From NCBI GenBank assembly GCA_024280635.1, contig JAJRPS010000065.1, forward strand, positions 76,602 to 140,601: a stretch of DNA of 64,000 nt, written 5' to 3'. The stretch's first letter is position 1. Every line of letters begins with the position of its first letter. Source of the stretch: Bacteroidota bacterium. GTDB lineage: Bacteria; Bacteroidota; Bacteroidia; Flavobacteriales; Flavobacteriaceae. Position numbers and translations under genes: made by a program. Shown piece by piece: positions 30,823 through 40,552 of the stretch. Below the pieces are notes generated by a model, which did not search any database, had not been told where the DNA came from, and worked only from the letters and a program-made list of their open reading frames with translations.

Positions 30823-32084
30823 ATCTCCTGATAAAATCAGCAACAATATTTGATCAAACAAGTATACATCACCAAAAAACGAAAGATATTCTTATCGAAA
30901 ATGGTGTCATTACCGCTATTGAAAATACGATTTCCAATACGAATAATTATAAAGAAGTTAAATTAGAAAACTTACACCTTTCTCAAGGTTGGTTTGATAG
31001 CTCAATATGTTTTGGAGAACCTGGTTTTGAAGAACGTGAAACTCTAGCAAATGGATTGCAAGTAGCGGCAAAAAGTGGTTTTACACACATTGCAGTAAAT
31101 CCAAATACCAACCCAATTATTGATAACAATACGGTAGTTACTTTTATTAAAACTAAAAGTGAACAGCATGCGGTAAATGTATATCCTATTGGGGCGTTAA
31201 CTAAAAATAGTGCAGGTGTTGATTTGGCGGAGTTGTATGATATGCAACAAGGAGGGGCAATAGCTTTTGGCGATTATGACCATGCTGTTGAAAATCCTAA
31301 TTTGCTAAAAATAGCATTGCAATACACACAAAGTTTTGATGGATTGGTGCTTTCTTTTCCGCAAGAAAATAAAATTGCAGGAAAAGGAATTGTAAACGAA
31401 GAGGAAACTCAAACGCGATTAGGTTTAAAAGGAATTCCTAGTTTAGCAGAAGAATTACAGGTAGCCCGTGATTTATTTTTATTGGAATATACAGGAGGTA
31501 AATTACATATACCTACTATTTCTACAGCAAAAGCGGTACAATTAATTGCTGAAGCAAAAGCAAAAGGATTACAAGTAACCTGTTCGGTAGCTATAGCAAA
31601 CTTAGTGTTAACCGATGCTAAGTTGACGGAATTTGATACGCATTATAAGCTATTGCCACCGTTGCGTACACAAACCGATTGTGATGCACTTATTGCGGGT
31701 TTAAAAGAAGGAGTAATTGATTTTGTAACCAGTAACCATAACCCAATTGATTACGAGTTTAAAAACATTGAATTTGATCATGCACAGTACGGAAGTATTG
31801 GTTTAGAAACCGCTTTTGGAGTGTTGAATACTATTTTTTCTACAGAAGATGTAATTGTATTATTAACACAAAACAAAACAGTTTTTAAAGTGCCGACTAC
31901 TAAAATTGAAGTAGGAAAAAAAGCAGTATTGACACTTTTTAACCCGAAAGAAAATTACACTTTTACTAAAAAGGATATTTTATCAACTTCTAAAAACAGT
32001 TGTTTTTTAAATACTAAAATAAAAGGTAAAGTGTACGGAATTTATAATAATAAACAATTGATTTTAACAGATGTCAACAACTAA
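30819..32084 (+). CDS. dihydroorotase homologue with degenerate metal ligands (PyrC'-like)
   Basis: Amidohydrolase architecture with GWFDSSICFGEPGFEERET in place of GxxDxHxHxRxPGxExKE and TSNHNPIDYE in place of TDHAPH. Confidence 0.85.
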   Translation: MNLLIKSATIFDQTSIHHQKTKDILIENGVITAIENTISNTNNYKEVKLENLHLSQGWFDSSICFGEPGFEERETLANGLQVAAKSGFTHIAVNPNTNPIIDNNTVVTFIKTKSEQHAVNVYPIGALTKNSAGVDLAELYDMQQGGAIAFGDYDHAVENPNLLKIALQYTQSFDGLVLSFPQENKIAGKGIVNEEETQTRLGLKGIPSLAEELQVARDLFLLEYTGGKLHIPTISTAKAVQLIAEAKAKGLQVTCSVAIANLVLTDAKLTEFDTHYKLLPPLRTQTDCDALIAGLKEGVIDFVTSNHNPIDYEFKNIEFDHAQYGSIGLETAFGVLNTIFSTEDVIVLLTQNKTVFKVPTTKIEVGKKAVLTLFNPKENYTFTKKDILSTSKNSCFLNTKIKGKVYGIYNNKQLILTDVNN

Positions 32085-32418
32085 TACTTCTAATACTTCC
32101 AACGGGAAAACTGCCGCTTTTGTAGCGTATTTGACTATTATAGGAACAATAATCGCTTTTTTTATCAATTTTGACGATAAAAATAAGTTTGCCTATTTTC
32201 ATATTCGTCAAGCATTAGGGTTATATATTACCTTTTTTATATTGGCTTATTTTGTAGGCTATTTTGATAGTTGGTTGATTTCTGGTCCTTTTTATGTATT
32301 CTTTATTATGTTGTGGTTTTATGGTTTCACATCTGCTTTAAGTGGCACTACAAAGCCAGTACCTTTACTAGGAGAGCACTATCAGAAACTATTTAATATG
32401 ATTGGCGAAAACGCTTAA
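32071..32418 (+). CDS. DUF4870/import-component-like small membrane protein
   Basis: KTAAFVAYLTIIGTIIAFFINFDDKNKFAYFHIRQALGLYITFFI. Confidence 0.75.
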   Translation: MSTTNTSNTSNGKTAAFVAYLTIIGTIIAFFINFDDKNKFAYFHIRQALGLYITFFILAYFVGYFDSWLISGPFYVFFIMLWFYGFTSALSGTTKPVPLLGEHYQKLFNMIGENA

Positions 32419-32486
32419 TTATATATAATGTACTCCAAAAAAAAACAGGACAACACACACATCAACATTAATTAACAAGATTTTAC

Positions 32487-33146
32487 ATGAGCAATTTATC
32501 ATTACAATACATAACAAGACCTGCAAAAGACACTACTAAAAAAGCACCTTTATTATTATTGCTACACGGTTATGGGAGCAATGAAGAAGATTTATTTTCT
32601 TTTGCGAGCGAATTACCAGAGGAGTATTTTATTGTTTCGGCACGTGCGCCCTATAATTTGGAACCTACAGGTTATAGTTGGTATGATATTTATTTTACCG
32701 AAACTGAAAAAGTTTCTAATACTAAAGAGGCGATAATTTCAAGAGATACTATTGTAAAATTTATTGATGAATTGATAGCAACTTACCCTATTGATGCTAA
32801 AAATGTTAATTTGTTAGGGTTTAGTCAAGGTACTATTTTAAGTTATGCGGTGGCATTATCATATCCGGAAAAAATAAAAAATATAGTGGCGTTAAGTGGT
32901 TATATTAATGAGGATATGCTAATTGAAGGTTTTGAAAAGAAAGATCACAGTCATTTGGATTTTTATATTTCTCATGGTAGTGTAGATCAGGTAATTCCGA
33001 ATTTTTTAGCCAATAAAGCTCCTGAGTTTTTGAGTAAATTAGAAATTAAAAATTCCTACCGAGAGTTTCCGGTAGGGCACGGAGTGGCTCCTCAAAATTT
33101 TGAAGAATTTAAGCAATGGTTAATTGAGAAGCTGAAAGCTATTTAA
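32487..33146 (+). CDS. alpha/beta hydrolase (phospholipase/carboxylesterase family)
   Basis: LLLLLHGYGSNEEDLF, LLGFSQGTILSYAVAL, SHGSVDQVIP, VGHGVAPQNFEEFKQWL. Confidence 0.92.
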   Translation: MSNLSLQYITRPAKDTTKKAPLLLLLHGYGSNEEDLFSFASELPEEYFIVSARAPYNLEPTGYSWYDIYFTETEKVSNTKEAIISRDTIVKFIDELIATYPIDAKNVNLLGFSQGTILSYAVALSYPEKIKNIVALSGYINEDMLIEGFEKKDHSHLDFYISHGSVDQVIPNFLANKAPEFLSKLEIKNSYREFPVGHGVAPQNFEEFKQWLIEKLKAI

Positions 33147-33702
33147 TTAATTTAATGATTTTTGGATATAGAATTTTATTATCCCTTTTATTGATTAATA
33201 TAGCAAATACAATAGGTAGTATTAAGTTTATAAGATAAAGAGACATTGCAATAGAAATGAATATTTTAAAATTGTTATGCATTAGTTTACCTAAAATCCC
33301 CATTATCATAAATGTATATGTAAATAATGAATATACAATTTGAAAATTTATGATGTTTATGCCTACAATATGAGCAGATTTAATTTTATTCTTATTGGTA
33401 ATCCAAATAATCAAAGGCAAAATAATGTTTCCTAGAGGCATTACTAAACCTGCTAATACGGACAAGTGCAGTATTGCTAAAACCGAATCATCTTCCGTTT
33501 TGTTATATTCCATCAATTCTTCGATGGGTACTTCTAAAGCATCACAAATTAATCTTAGTGTTTTTCCGCTGGGTTCATTAGAATTATTTTCAATTCGCTG
33601 AATAGTCCTAACATTTATGGAGGCTATCTCTGCTAAATCCTCTTGTGTTATCCCTTTTTGTTTTCTTAAATCTTTAATTTTAAGTCCGACAGTAGTTTTC
33701 AT
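33139..33702 (-). CDS. XRE-family HTH regulator fused to DUF4870-like membrane domain
   Basis: N-terminal GLKIKDLRKQKGITQEDLAEIASINVRTIQRIENNSNEPSGKTL; C-terminal hydrophobic LHLSVLAGLVMPLGNIILPLIIWITNKNK... Confidence 0.85.
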   Translation of the reverse strand: MKTTVGLKIKDLRKQKGITQEDLAEIASINVRTIQRIENNSNEPSGKTLRLICDALEVPIEELMEYNKTEDDSVLAILHLSVLAGLVMPLGNIILPLIIWITNKNKIKSAHIVGINIINFQIVYSLFTYTFMIMGILGKLMHNNFKIFISIAMSLYLINLILPIVFAILINKRDNKILYPKIIKLIK

Positions 33703-33724
33703 AAGTTTTACTAATATTTTAAAG

Positions 33725-33802
33725 CAAAATTACTTGATCATCTGGCAAAATGATATCGGTAAATAGAAGACATTTTACCGACATTTGAGTCATAAATGCC
33801 GA
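33725..33802 (-). promoter_or_regulatory. candidate autoregulatory promoter/operator of the HTH gene
   Basis: Minus-strand TAATTTTG (-7-like, 33725-33732) plus TCGGTAAA/TTTACCGA (33756-33763/33774-33781) and CGACATTT/AAATGCCG (33779-33786/33794-33801). Confidence 0.45.
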
Positions 33803-33810
33803 TAAACATA

Positions 33811-34341
33811 CTACTTCGTCACATCAAACGGATATAAAAAAGACTCTGCCAACTCAAAACTAATGGTTTTATCATCATTATAAAATACTTTAATTAGTAT
33901 TTGACCCCAATATTTACCATCGGTAAAATCAGCAATTACCCATTTATGGTTTAACATTTTTACACTGTTAATCATCATTCTATCTCCACCCATTGGGTCA
34001 TAAGGAATTAGTGGATTGCCTCCTTTTTTTAAGTTTAAATCAATTAATTGATCTTGGATGTGTTGGGTTAAAGTTTTGTAATCAATACCTTCTTTGTATA
34101 AGTATTCAATAGCATATGGGTCATCAGCTAATGAAAAGCTGCTTTTTTCCATGACATCAATGCGTAATTGCCCAATTGTGTCTTGGTATTTCTGAACTTT
34201 TGAGGTCAGTCGGTTTTCTAATTTCTCAATTTTCACATCGCGGTGTTTGAGTTCTTTTTTCATATTGACTACAAAAAATAATAACACTAACGCAGTTAAT
34301 AAAAATAGGTATAAAAACAGTTGTCTTTTCATTTTGTTCAA
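33811..34341 (-). CDS. conserved hypothetical membrane-anchored protein
   Basis: N-terminal TM then coiled coil; LNLKKGGNPLIPYDPMGGDRMMINSVKMLNHKWVIADFTDG. Confidence 0.6.
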   Translation of the reverse strand: MNKMKRQLFLYLFLLTALVLLFFVVNMKKELKHRDVKIEKLENRLTSKVQKYQDTIGQLRIDVMEKSSFSLADDPYAIEYLYKEGIDYKTLTQHIQDQLIDLNLKKGGNPLIPYDPMGGDRMMINSVKMLNHKWVIADFTDGKYWGQILIKVFYNDDKTISFELAESFLYPFDVTK

Positions 34342-34342
34342 G

Positions 34343-35107
34343 TTATAGGGTTATGGATAACATATCGTACGTCAAAAATACGTTTTTTGGTAAACTTTTT
34401 TGCACTTCTTCATGAAAACCTAGTAAATGACTTACATGTGTTAGATATGCTTTTTTAGGATTCACTAATTGGATAAAATCCAACGCCTCTTGTAAAGAAA
34501 AATGCGAATGGTGTTCCTCTTTTCGTAGGGCATTAACCACTAAAACATCAAGTTTTTTTAGTTTTTTAACTTCGGATGTGTGCATTGTTTTTACGTCCGT
34601 TAAATACGCAAAATTTTGAATTCTAAATCCGAATATTGGTAATTGACCATGCATTACTTCAATAGGTGTGATTTTAATGTCTTTTACATAAAAATCGATA
34701 TTGTTTTCAATTGTATTTATGGTTAATGTAGGTGCTCCAGGGTATTTGTTTTCGGTTTCAAAAATATAAGCAAACCGTTGCTGTAATGACGATAAAACTC
34801 TTTGAGAAGTATAAATGGAAAATACACCTTGTTTAAAGTAAAATGGACGTACATCATCTAAACCTGCCGTATGGTCAGAATGTTCATGGGTAAATAATAA
34901 TCCATCGATGTGTTTTGGATTTGCACGAAGCATTTGTTGTCTAAAATCGGGTCCGCAATCAATAATAAGTATGTTGTCATTAATTTCAATCAATACTGAA
35001 GATCGCAAGCGTTTATCTTTACTATTATCACTTAAGCATACAGGATGTTTGCTTCCAATTACAGGAATGCCTTGTGAAGTACCAGTACCCAAAAATGTGA
35101 TTTTCAT
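34343..35107 (-). CDS. MBL-fold metallohydrolase (PhnP-like/phosphodiesterase)
   Basis: MKITFLGTGTSQGIPVIGSKHPVC, LFTHEHSDHTAGLDDVRPF, KKAYLTHVSHLLGFHEEV. Confidence 0.93.
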   Translation of the reverse strand: MKITFLGTGTSQGIPVIGSKHPVCLSDNSKDKRLRSSVLIEINDNILIIDCGPDFRQQMLRANPKHIDGLLFTHEHSDHTAGLDDVRPFYFKQGVFSIYTSQRVLSSLQQRFAYIFETENKYPGAPTLTINTIENNIDFYVKDIKITPIEVMHGQLPIFGFRIQNFAYLTDVKTMHTSEVKKLKKLDVLVVNALRKEEHHSHFSLQEALDFIQLVNPKKAYLTHVSHLLGFHEEVQKSLPKNVFLTYDMLSITL

Positions 35108-35270
35108 GCTCTTTTTTTTGAAAACTATTTAATAACGATACAATAATAACTAAAATTACTTCTTTTTGGGGCTAAAATTTTAATAAAAATAGATTAAAAG
35201 CACTTTTATAGTGGCATATAAAAAGCGTACTCTCATTTTTTTATCTTATATTTAAGTCCTTTTAAAGGAT

Positions 35271-37589
35271 GTGTGTATGAATCAAGATAAAACAGATGAA
35301 TTACTAGATAAGTTAGATTTACTTTTAAAAAGACAAGTCTATTTTGCAAAAGAAATTAATGCAGTAAAGCGAGATATTGCGGCAATGCAAATAACGCGTA
35401 GTGCGGAAAATATAGCAAATGAAGTTACTGATTCCAAAACTAAAAATGAAAAAATAACAGTACAAAATCAAAAAGCATTATCATCAAAGGTAGAGGTAGT
35501 AGCCAAACCGTCAAAACCTTCTCTATTTGAAAGCTTAAATATTCCAAGTAAAAAAGCAGATTTTGAAAAATTTATTGGAGAGAATCTGATTAATAAAATC
35601 GGAATTTTAATATTGGTAATTGGAGTTGTTATTGGCGCAAAGTATTCTATTGAAAACGATTTAATAAGTCCGCTTACTCGTATTGTTTTAGGATATTTAT
35701 CGGGTATAGGTTTATTAGGTTTTGGAATGAAGCTAAAAGTAAAATATGAAAATTTTTCAGCAGTATTGGTTAGTGGTGCTATGGCAATACTTTATTTTAT
35801 AACCTTTGCGGCACATAGTTTTTATGGTATTTTACCGTTGAATATTACCTTTATATTAATGACTCTTTTTACGGTGTTTACGGTAACTGCAGCATTACAT
35901 TATAAAAAGCAAGTAATAGCAATTATTGGTTTAGTAGGAGCGTACGGAGTGCCATTTTTATTGAGTACGGGTTCTGGTAGGGTAGATATATTGTTTAGTT
36001 ATATGTTATTAATTAACATTGGTATTTTAGTGGTTTCGGTAAAAAAGTACTGGAAACTATTGTACTATTTTTCCTTTGTAAGTACCTGGTTAATTTTTAT
36101 AGCTTGGTTTGTAGGGGATTATCAAACGGATCAACATTTTGTATTAACATTAATATTTGCAAGCCTTTTCTTTATCATTTTTTACGCAACAACATTGTCG
36201 TATAAACTAATTAATAATGAGGAATTTGTAAAGCAAGATGTCGTTTTAATGCTGTCCAATTCGTTTATTTATTTCGGATTAGGATTAGCTATTTTAAACA
36301 CACATTCAATAGGAAAAGGTTATTTAGGGTTATTTGCATTGGCTAATGCGATACTCCATTTTGCTATTAGCATATACTTATACAAGCGTAAATTAGCCGA
36401 TAAAAACTTATTCTATCTTATAGTAGGCTTGGTATTGCTTTTTGTAACCATAGCCGTTCCAATTCAATTAGATGGTAATTGGGTAACACTTTTTTGGGCA
36501 ATAGAAGCTGCATTGTTATTCTGGATAGGACGAACAAAAACAGTTTCTTTTTATGAAAAAATGGCATATCCAATGTTGGTAATTTCGTTTGTAAGTTTCT
36601 TACAAGATCGTAGTATGGTTGGGCAATTTGGGATAGATAAAACTCCAATTTTTAACACCAATTTTTTATATACATTTTTATTTGCGTTAATTATAGGAAG
36701 TATTGTATATGTGAGTCTTCAAAAAAAATATATTGCACCAAAATTTGTAAAAAATATATATGGGTGGATACTTACCGCATTACCAATAGTATTATTGTTG
36801 GTAGTATATAATTTGTTTAGAACAGAAATTGGCGTGTATTTTGAAAGTTTAGTAACCACATCAAAAATTTTAACCAGTACAGAAGGTTATGAACAATATG
36901 CGTACAATTACAACTGGTATCATTTTAACGGTTTGTGGCAACTCAATTACACCTTTTTATTTATTGCTATAGTAGCTTTTTTAAATGCTAAAAAAATTAA
37001 AAAAACGTGGTTGTCATGGAGCGTTTTAGGGGCGTTAGGCTTAATATTAATTCTGTTTTTAACAAGAGGGTTATACATGTTAAGTGATTTACGAGAAAGC
37101 TATATACAGCAAAATTCACCCTATTTTACGCTTGGTGTTTCAGCAATAGTAATGCGTTATATTTCTTTTATTTTTGTTGGGATAGCGTTGTATAGTGCTT
37201 ATCATTTTATTATAAAAATTGAAGCCAATAAAAAATGGAAAAAGTTATTTTTAGTAGCACTTCATGTACCTGTTTTATGGATTGTAAGTAGTGAGCTCAT
37301 ACATTGGTTGGATATAGCGGGTAGTGCAAACAATTACAAGTTAGGGTTGAGTATTTTATGGGGAATATATGCATTATTATTGATTGCATTCGGGATATGG
37401 AAAAACAATAAAATATTAAGAATAGGAGCAATCGGCCTATTTGGGATAACCTTAGTGAAATTATTTTTCTATGATATTATTCATTTAAATACAATCTCTA
37501 AAACCATCGTTTTCGTATCGTTGGGGATATTATTACTCATCATTTCCTTCTTATACAACAAATACAAACACAAAATCACCAATGAATAA
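35271..37589 (+). CDS. DUF2339 family polytopic membrane protein
   Basis: FEKFIGENLINKIGILILVIGVVIGAKYSIENDLISPLTRIVLGYLSG; many TMs; followed by a DUF3999-like gene. Confidence 0.85.
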   Translation: MCMNQDKTDELLDKLDLLLKRQVYFAKEINAVKRDIAAMQITRSAENIANEVTDSKTKNEKITVQNQKALSSKVEVVAKPSKPSLFESLNIPSKKADFEKFIGENLINKIGILILVIGVVIGAKYSIENDLISPLTRIVLGYLSGIGLLGFGMKLKVKYENFSAVLVSGAMAILYFITFAAHSFYGILPLNITFILMTLFTVFTVTAALHYKKQVIAIIGLVGAYGVPFLLSTGSGRVDILFSYMLLINIGILVVSVKKYWKLLYYFSFVSTWLIFIAWFVGDYQTDQHFVLTLIFASLFFIIFYATTLSYKLINNEEFVKQDVVLMLSNSFIYFGLGLAILNTHSIGKGYLGLFALANAILHFAISIYLYKRKLADKNLFYLIVGLVLLFVTIAVPIQLDGNWVTLFWAIEAALLFWIGRTKTVSFYEKMAYPMLVISFVSFLQDRSMVGQFGIDKTPIFNTNFLYTFLFALIIGSIVYVSLQKKYIAPKFVKNIYGWILTALPIVLLLVVYNLFRTEIGVYFESLVTTSKILTSTEGYEQYAYNYNWYHFNGLWQLNYTFLFIAIVAFLNAKKIKKTWLSWSVLGALGLILILFLTRGLYMLSDLRESYIQQNSPYFTLGVSAIVMRYISFIFVGIALYSAYHFIIKIEANKKWKKLFLVALHVPVLWIVSSELIHWLDIAGSANNYKLGLSILWGIYALLLIAFGIWKNNKILRIGAIGLFGITLVKLFFYDIIHLNTISKTIVFVSLGILLLIISFLYNKYKHKITNE

Positions 37590-38811
37590 GCAAACTTATA
37601 TAGTAACTATATTTCTTATTTTTATAGGTATATTTTCTTTTGCACAAATGAAAGAATATACCTACAAACGAAAAATAAAAGGTGTTGAAAAACAATGGCA
37701 TCACATGCAATTACCCAATGCTATTTTTAATGAAGTGAATACCAATATGGCAGATATTCGTATCTACGGTATAACGGCAACTGATACTATTGAAGCACCT
37801 TATGTGTTAAAGCAATTAAAAGCAGAAAATAAAACCATAAAAATGCCTTTTGAAACACAGAACAAAGTATATAACGAAAATGGATATTTTTACACTTTTA
37901 TAGCTAAAAAAGCACAAGAAATTAATCAGTTGCATCTAAATTTTGAAAAAGATAATTTTGATTGGAAAATAAAACTAGAAGGAAGTAATGATGGAAAACA
38001 ATGGTTTACTATTGTTGATGATTATCGTGTGGTAGCCATAAATAATGAAAACGTTGCGTATCAATTTACCAATATTGTTTTTCCGAAATCGAAATACAGT
38101 ACTTATCGATTGGTTGTAAAAACAGATGAAGATCCCCAATTAAGTACAGCAACATTTAATCTTAAAACAAAAAAAGAAGGTAAATTACGTCAGTATATAA
38201 TTAGTAGTCAAAGTGTTAAAAACGATAAAAAAGCAAAACAAACAATAGTTAGTATTGATTTGGAAGAAAAAGTAGCCATCAATAGTCTGCATTTAGATAT
38301 TAAAAATACTACGGATTATTATAGACATTACACCCTATCCTATTTAAGCAGTCGTTTTAAAACAGAAAAAGGGTGGATTGAAAACTATACAACCATTACC
38401 AGTGGGGTATTGAGTTCTTTATCAGCTAATACAATTGTATTTAATACTGTAATAGCTAAAAAAATAAAAATTGTAATACACAATCAAGACAATGCTCCAT
38501 TAAAAATAAGCTCCAATATTTGTTCAGGATACGTATATCAATTAACCGCTCGATTTGATGAGAAAGCCAAATATTTTCTAGTAAACGGTCGTAAAAATGA
38601 TAACCCTCCAAAATACGACATTGTACGCTTTGGCTCTAAAATACCTACCACTGCCACAATGTTAAAATTAGGAGAAGTATCTAAAATTAAAAATAAAGAA
38701 GTAGAAAAATCACAACCGCTATTTATCAATAAAATGTGGTTATGGGCAGTCATGTTTGTCATCATAGGACTATTAGGATGGTTTTCTGTAAAAATGATGC
38801 GTGACAAGTAA
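37582..38811 (+). CDS. DUF3999-like secreted/membrane protein
   Basis: Signal peptide, beta-rich ectodomain (FDWKIKLEGSNDGKQWFTI), C-terminal TM, partner of DUF2339. Confidence 0.7.
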   Translation: MNKQTYIVTIFLIFIGIFSFAQMKEYTYKRKIKGVEKQWHHMQLPNAIFNEVNTNMADIRIYGITATDTIEAPYVLKQLKAENKTIKMPFETQNKVYNENGYFYTFIAKKAQEINQLHLNFEKDNFDWKIKLEGSNDGKQWFTIVDDYRVVAINNENVAYQFTNIVFPKSKYSTYRLVVKTDEDPQLSTATFNLKTKKEGKLRQYIISSQSVKNDKKAKQTIVSIDLEEKVAINSLHLDIKNTTDYYRHYTLSYLSSRFKTEKGWIENYTTITSGVLSSLSANTIVFNTVIAKKIKIVIHNQDNAPLKISSNICSGYVYQLTARFDEKAKYFLVNGRKNDNPPKYDIVRFGSKIPTTATMLKLGEVSKIKNKEVEKSQPLFINKMWLWAVMFVIIGLLGWFSVKMMRDK

Positions 38812-38948
38812 ATAAATAGGTATTTCGTTAAAAATTAGAGGAATTATTTCGCTGGTGTAAAAAAAAATGAGTTTTAAGGCAAAAAGCATACAACTTTTTT
38901 TTTAAATAACTGGTTATATTTATCATGTATGCAATTTTTTCTTATTCT

Positions 38949-38956
38949 TAATTTTG
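38949..38956 (+). promoter_or_regulatory. candidate -7 box of the sulfur operon
   Basis: TAATTTTG (TAnnTTTG); ATAAC-TG-GTTAT palindrome upstream at 38906-38917. No clear -33 TTTG. Confidence 0.3.
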
Positions 38957-38977
38957 TAGAGTAATAAAAAAGATGAT

Positions 38978-40210
38978 ATGAAAAAGTTAGTAATATTAGG
39001 AGCAGGTACGGCAGGTACAATGATGGCAAATCATTTGGTGTCAAAATTACCAAAGTCAGATTGGGAAATAACAATTATAGACCAGTATAAAACACATTAT
39101 TATCAACCAGGGTTTTTATTTTTACCATTTGATACTTATACCGAAGATCAGGTGAAAAAAGAAGGTAAAAAATTTATTCCTAGTGGAGTAAAATATGTTC
39201 AAAAAAAGATAGAACAGATTTACCCTGATGAAAATAAAGTAGTTTTAGAAGCAGATGAAACTGTAAACTACGATGTTTTAATTGTAGCTACAGGTTCTAA
39301 AATAGCACCAGATGAGGTAGAAGGTATGAAAGGTGAAAATTGGCATAAAAATATTTTCGATTTTTATACTTTTGAAGGAGCGTTAGCTTTGCGTAATAAA
39401 TTACGTAATTTTAAAGAAGGAAAATTAGTAGTACACATTACTGAAATGCCTATAAAATGTCCCGTAGCACCTTTAGAATTTGCTTTTTTAGCAGATACGT
39501 ATTTTAAGAAAAAAGGAATTAGAGATAAAGTTCAAATCACTTACGTAACACCGTTAGATGGAGCTTTTACAAAAGAAAAATGTTCAAAATCATTAAGTTA
39601 TTTGTTAAAAGAAAAAAATATTGACATTGTAACTGATTTTGCGATCGAGCATGTAGATAATGAAAATAATAAAATAGTAGATTATGTAGATCAAGAAGTA
39701 GCGTATGATTTATTGGTAACAGTACCAACAAATATGGGAGATGCTGTTATTGAACGCTCAGGAATGGGAGACGATTTAAATTTTATTCCAACCCATCATC
39801 ATACATTGCAATCATTAGCGCATGAAAATGTATTTGTAATAGGAGATGCTACTAATGTGCCCGCTTCAAAAGCAGGTTCAGTAGCACATTTTCAAGCGGA
39901 AACATTAACGGATAATATCTTATTATATATTGATAAAAAATCATTAAAAGAAGAATTTGATGGACATGCAAATTGCTTTATAGAAACAGGAAATAACAAA
40001 GCATTGTTGATAGATTTTAACTATACACAAGAACCCGTAAGAGGAACTTTTCCAATCCCCGGTATCGGCCCTATGTCTTTGTTAAAAGAAAGTACATTAA
40101 ACCATTGGGGTAAATTAGCCTTCAGATGGATTTATTGGAATATGCTATTGAAAGGAATTCCAATACCAATGGTAGGAAGAAATATGTCAACAAAAGGAAA
40201 GAAAATATAA
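38978..40210 (+). CDS. sulfide:quinone oxidoreductase-like FAD protein
   Basis: LVILGAGTAGTMMANHL, TEMPIKCPVAPLEFAFL (conserved Cys), FVIGDATNVPASKAGSVAHFQ, HANCFIETG, YWNMLLKGIPIP. Confidence 0.85.
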   Translation: MKKLVILGAGTAGTMMANHLVSKLPKSDWEITIIDQYKTHYYQPGFLFLPFDTYTEDQVKKEGKKFIPSGVKYVQKKIEQIYPDENKVVLEADETVNYDVLIVATGSKIAPDEVEGMKGENWHKNIFDFYTFEGALALRNKLRNFKEGKLVVHITEMPIKCPVAPLEFAFLADTYFKKKGIRDKVQITYVTPLDGAFTKEKCSKSLSYLLKEKNIDIVTDFAIEHVDNENNKIVDYVDQEVAYDLLVTVPTNMGDAVIERSGMGDDLNFIPTHHHTLQSLAHENVFVIGDATNVPASKAGSVAHFQAETLTDNILLYIDKKSLKEEFDGHANCFIETGNNKALLIDFNYTQEPVRGTFPIPGIGPMSLLKESTLNHWGKLAFRWIYWNMLLKGIPIPMVGRNMSTKGKKI

Positions 40211-40239
40211 ATTCAAAATAAAGATTAAAAAATAATTTT

Positions 40240-40533
40240 ATGGAAAATGTAAACAGAAATGAACAAGGATATTTAACAGATTTTTCTCAATGGACAAAAG
40301 AAGTTGCTCAAGAGATAGCAACGGAACAAGAAATTGGAGAATTAACCGATAAACACTGGGAGGTAATTGAGTATCTTCAAGAAAAAAATAAAAATGAAGA
40401 GCCACTTTCTATTAGAGGAATTAAAAAGAGTGGGGTAATTAATATAAAAGAATTTTATGCATTATTTCCAGGAGGACCCTTAAAAATGTCAACCATGGTA
40501 GCAGGTATACCGAAACCTAAAAGTTGTATTTAA
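40240..40533 (+). CDS. DsrC/TusE family sulfur relay protein
   Basis: NEQGYLTDFSQWTKEVA, ELTDKHWEVIEYLQE, IRGIKKSG, C-terminal AGIPKPKSCI with penultimate Cys. Confidence 0.93.
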   Translation: MENVNRNEQGYLTDFSQWTKEVAQEIATEQEIGELTDKHWEVIEYLQEKNKNEEPLSIRGIKKSGVINIKEFYALFPGGPLKMSTMVAGIPKPKSCI

Positions 40534-40552
40534 ACCTTATAAATAAGTAATT

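Noticed and set aside
33139-33146. 8-nt overlap of convergent stop regions (esterase and HTH genes)
   Set aside because: Ordinary compact convergent arrangement; no evidence of antisense control.
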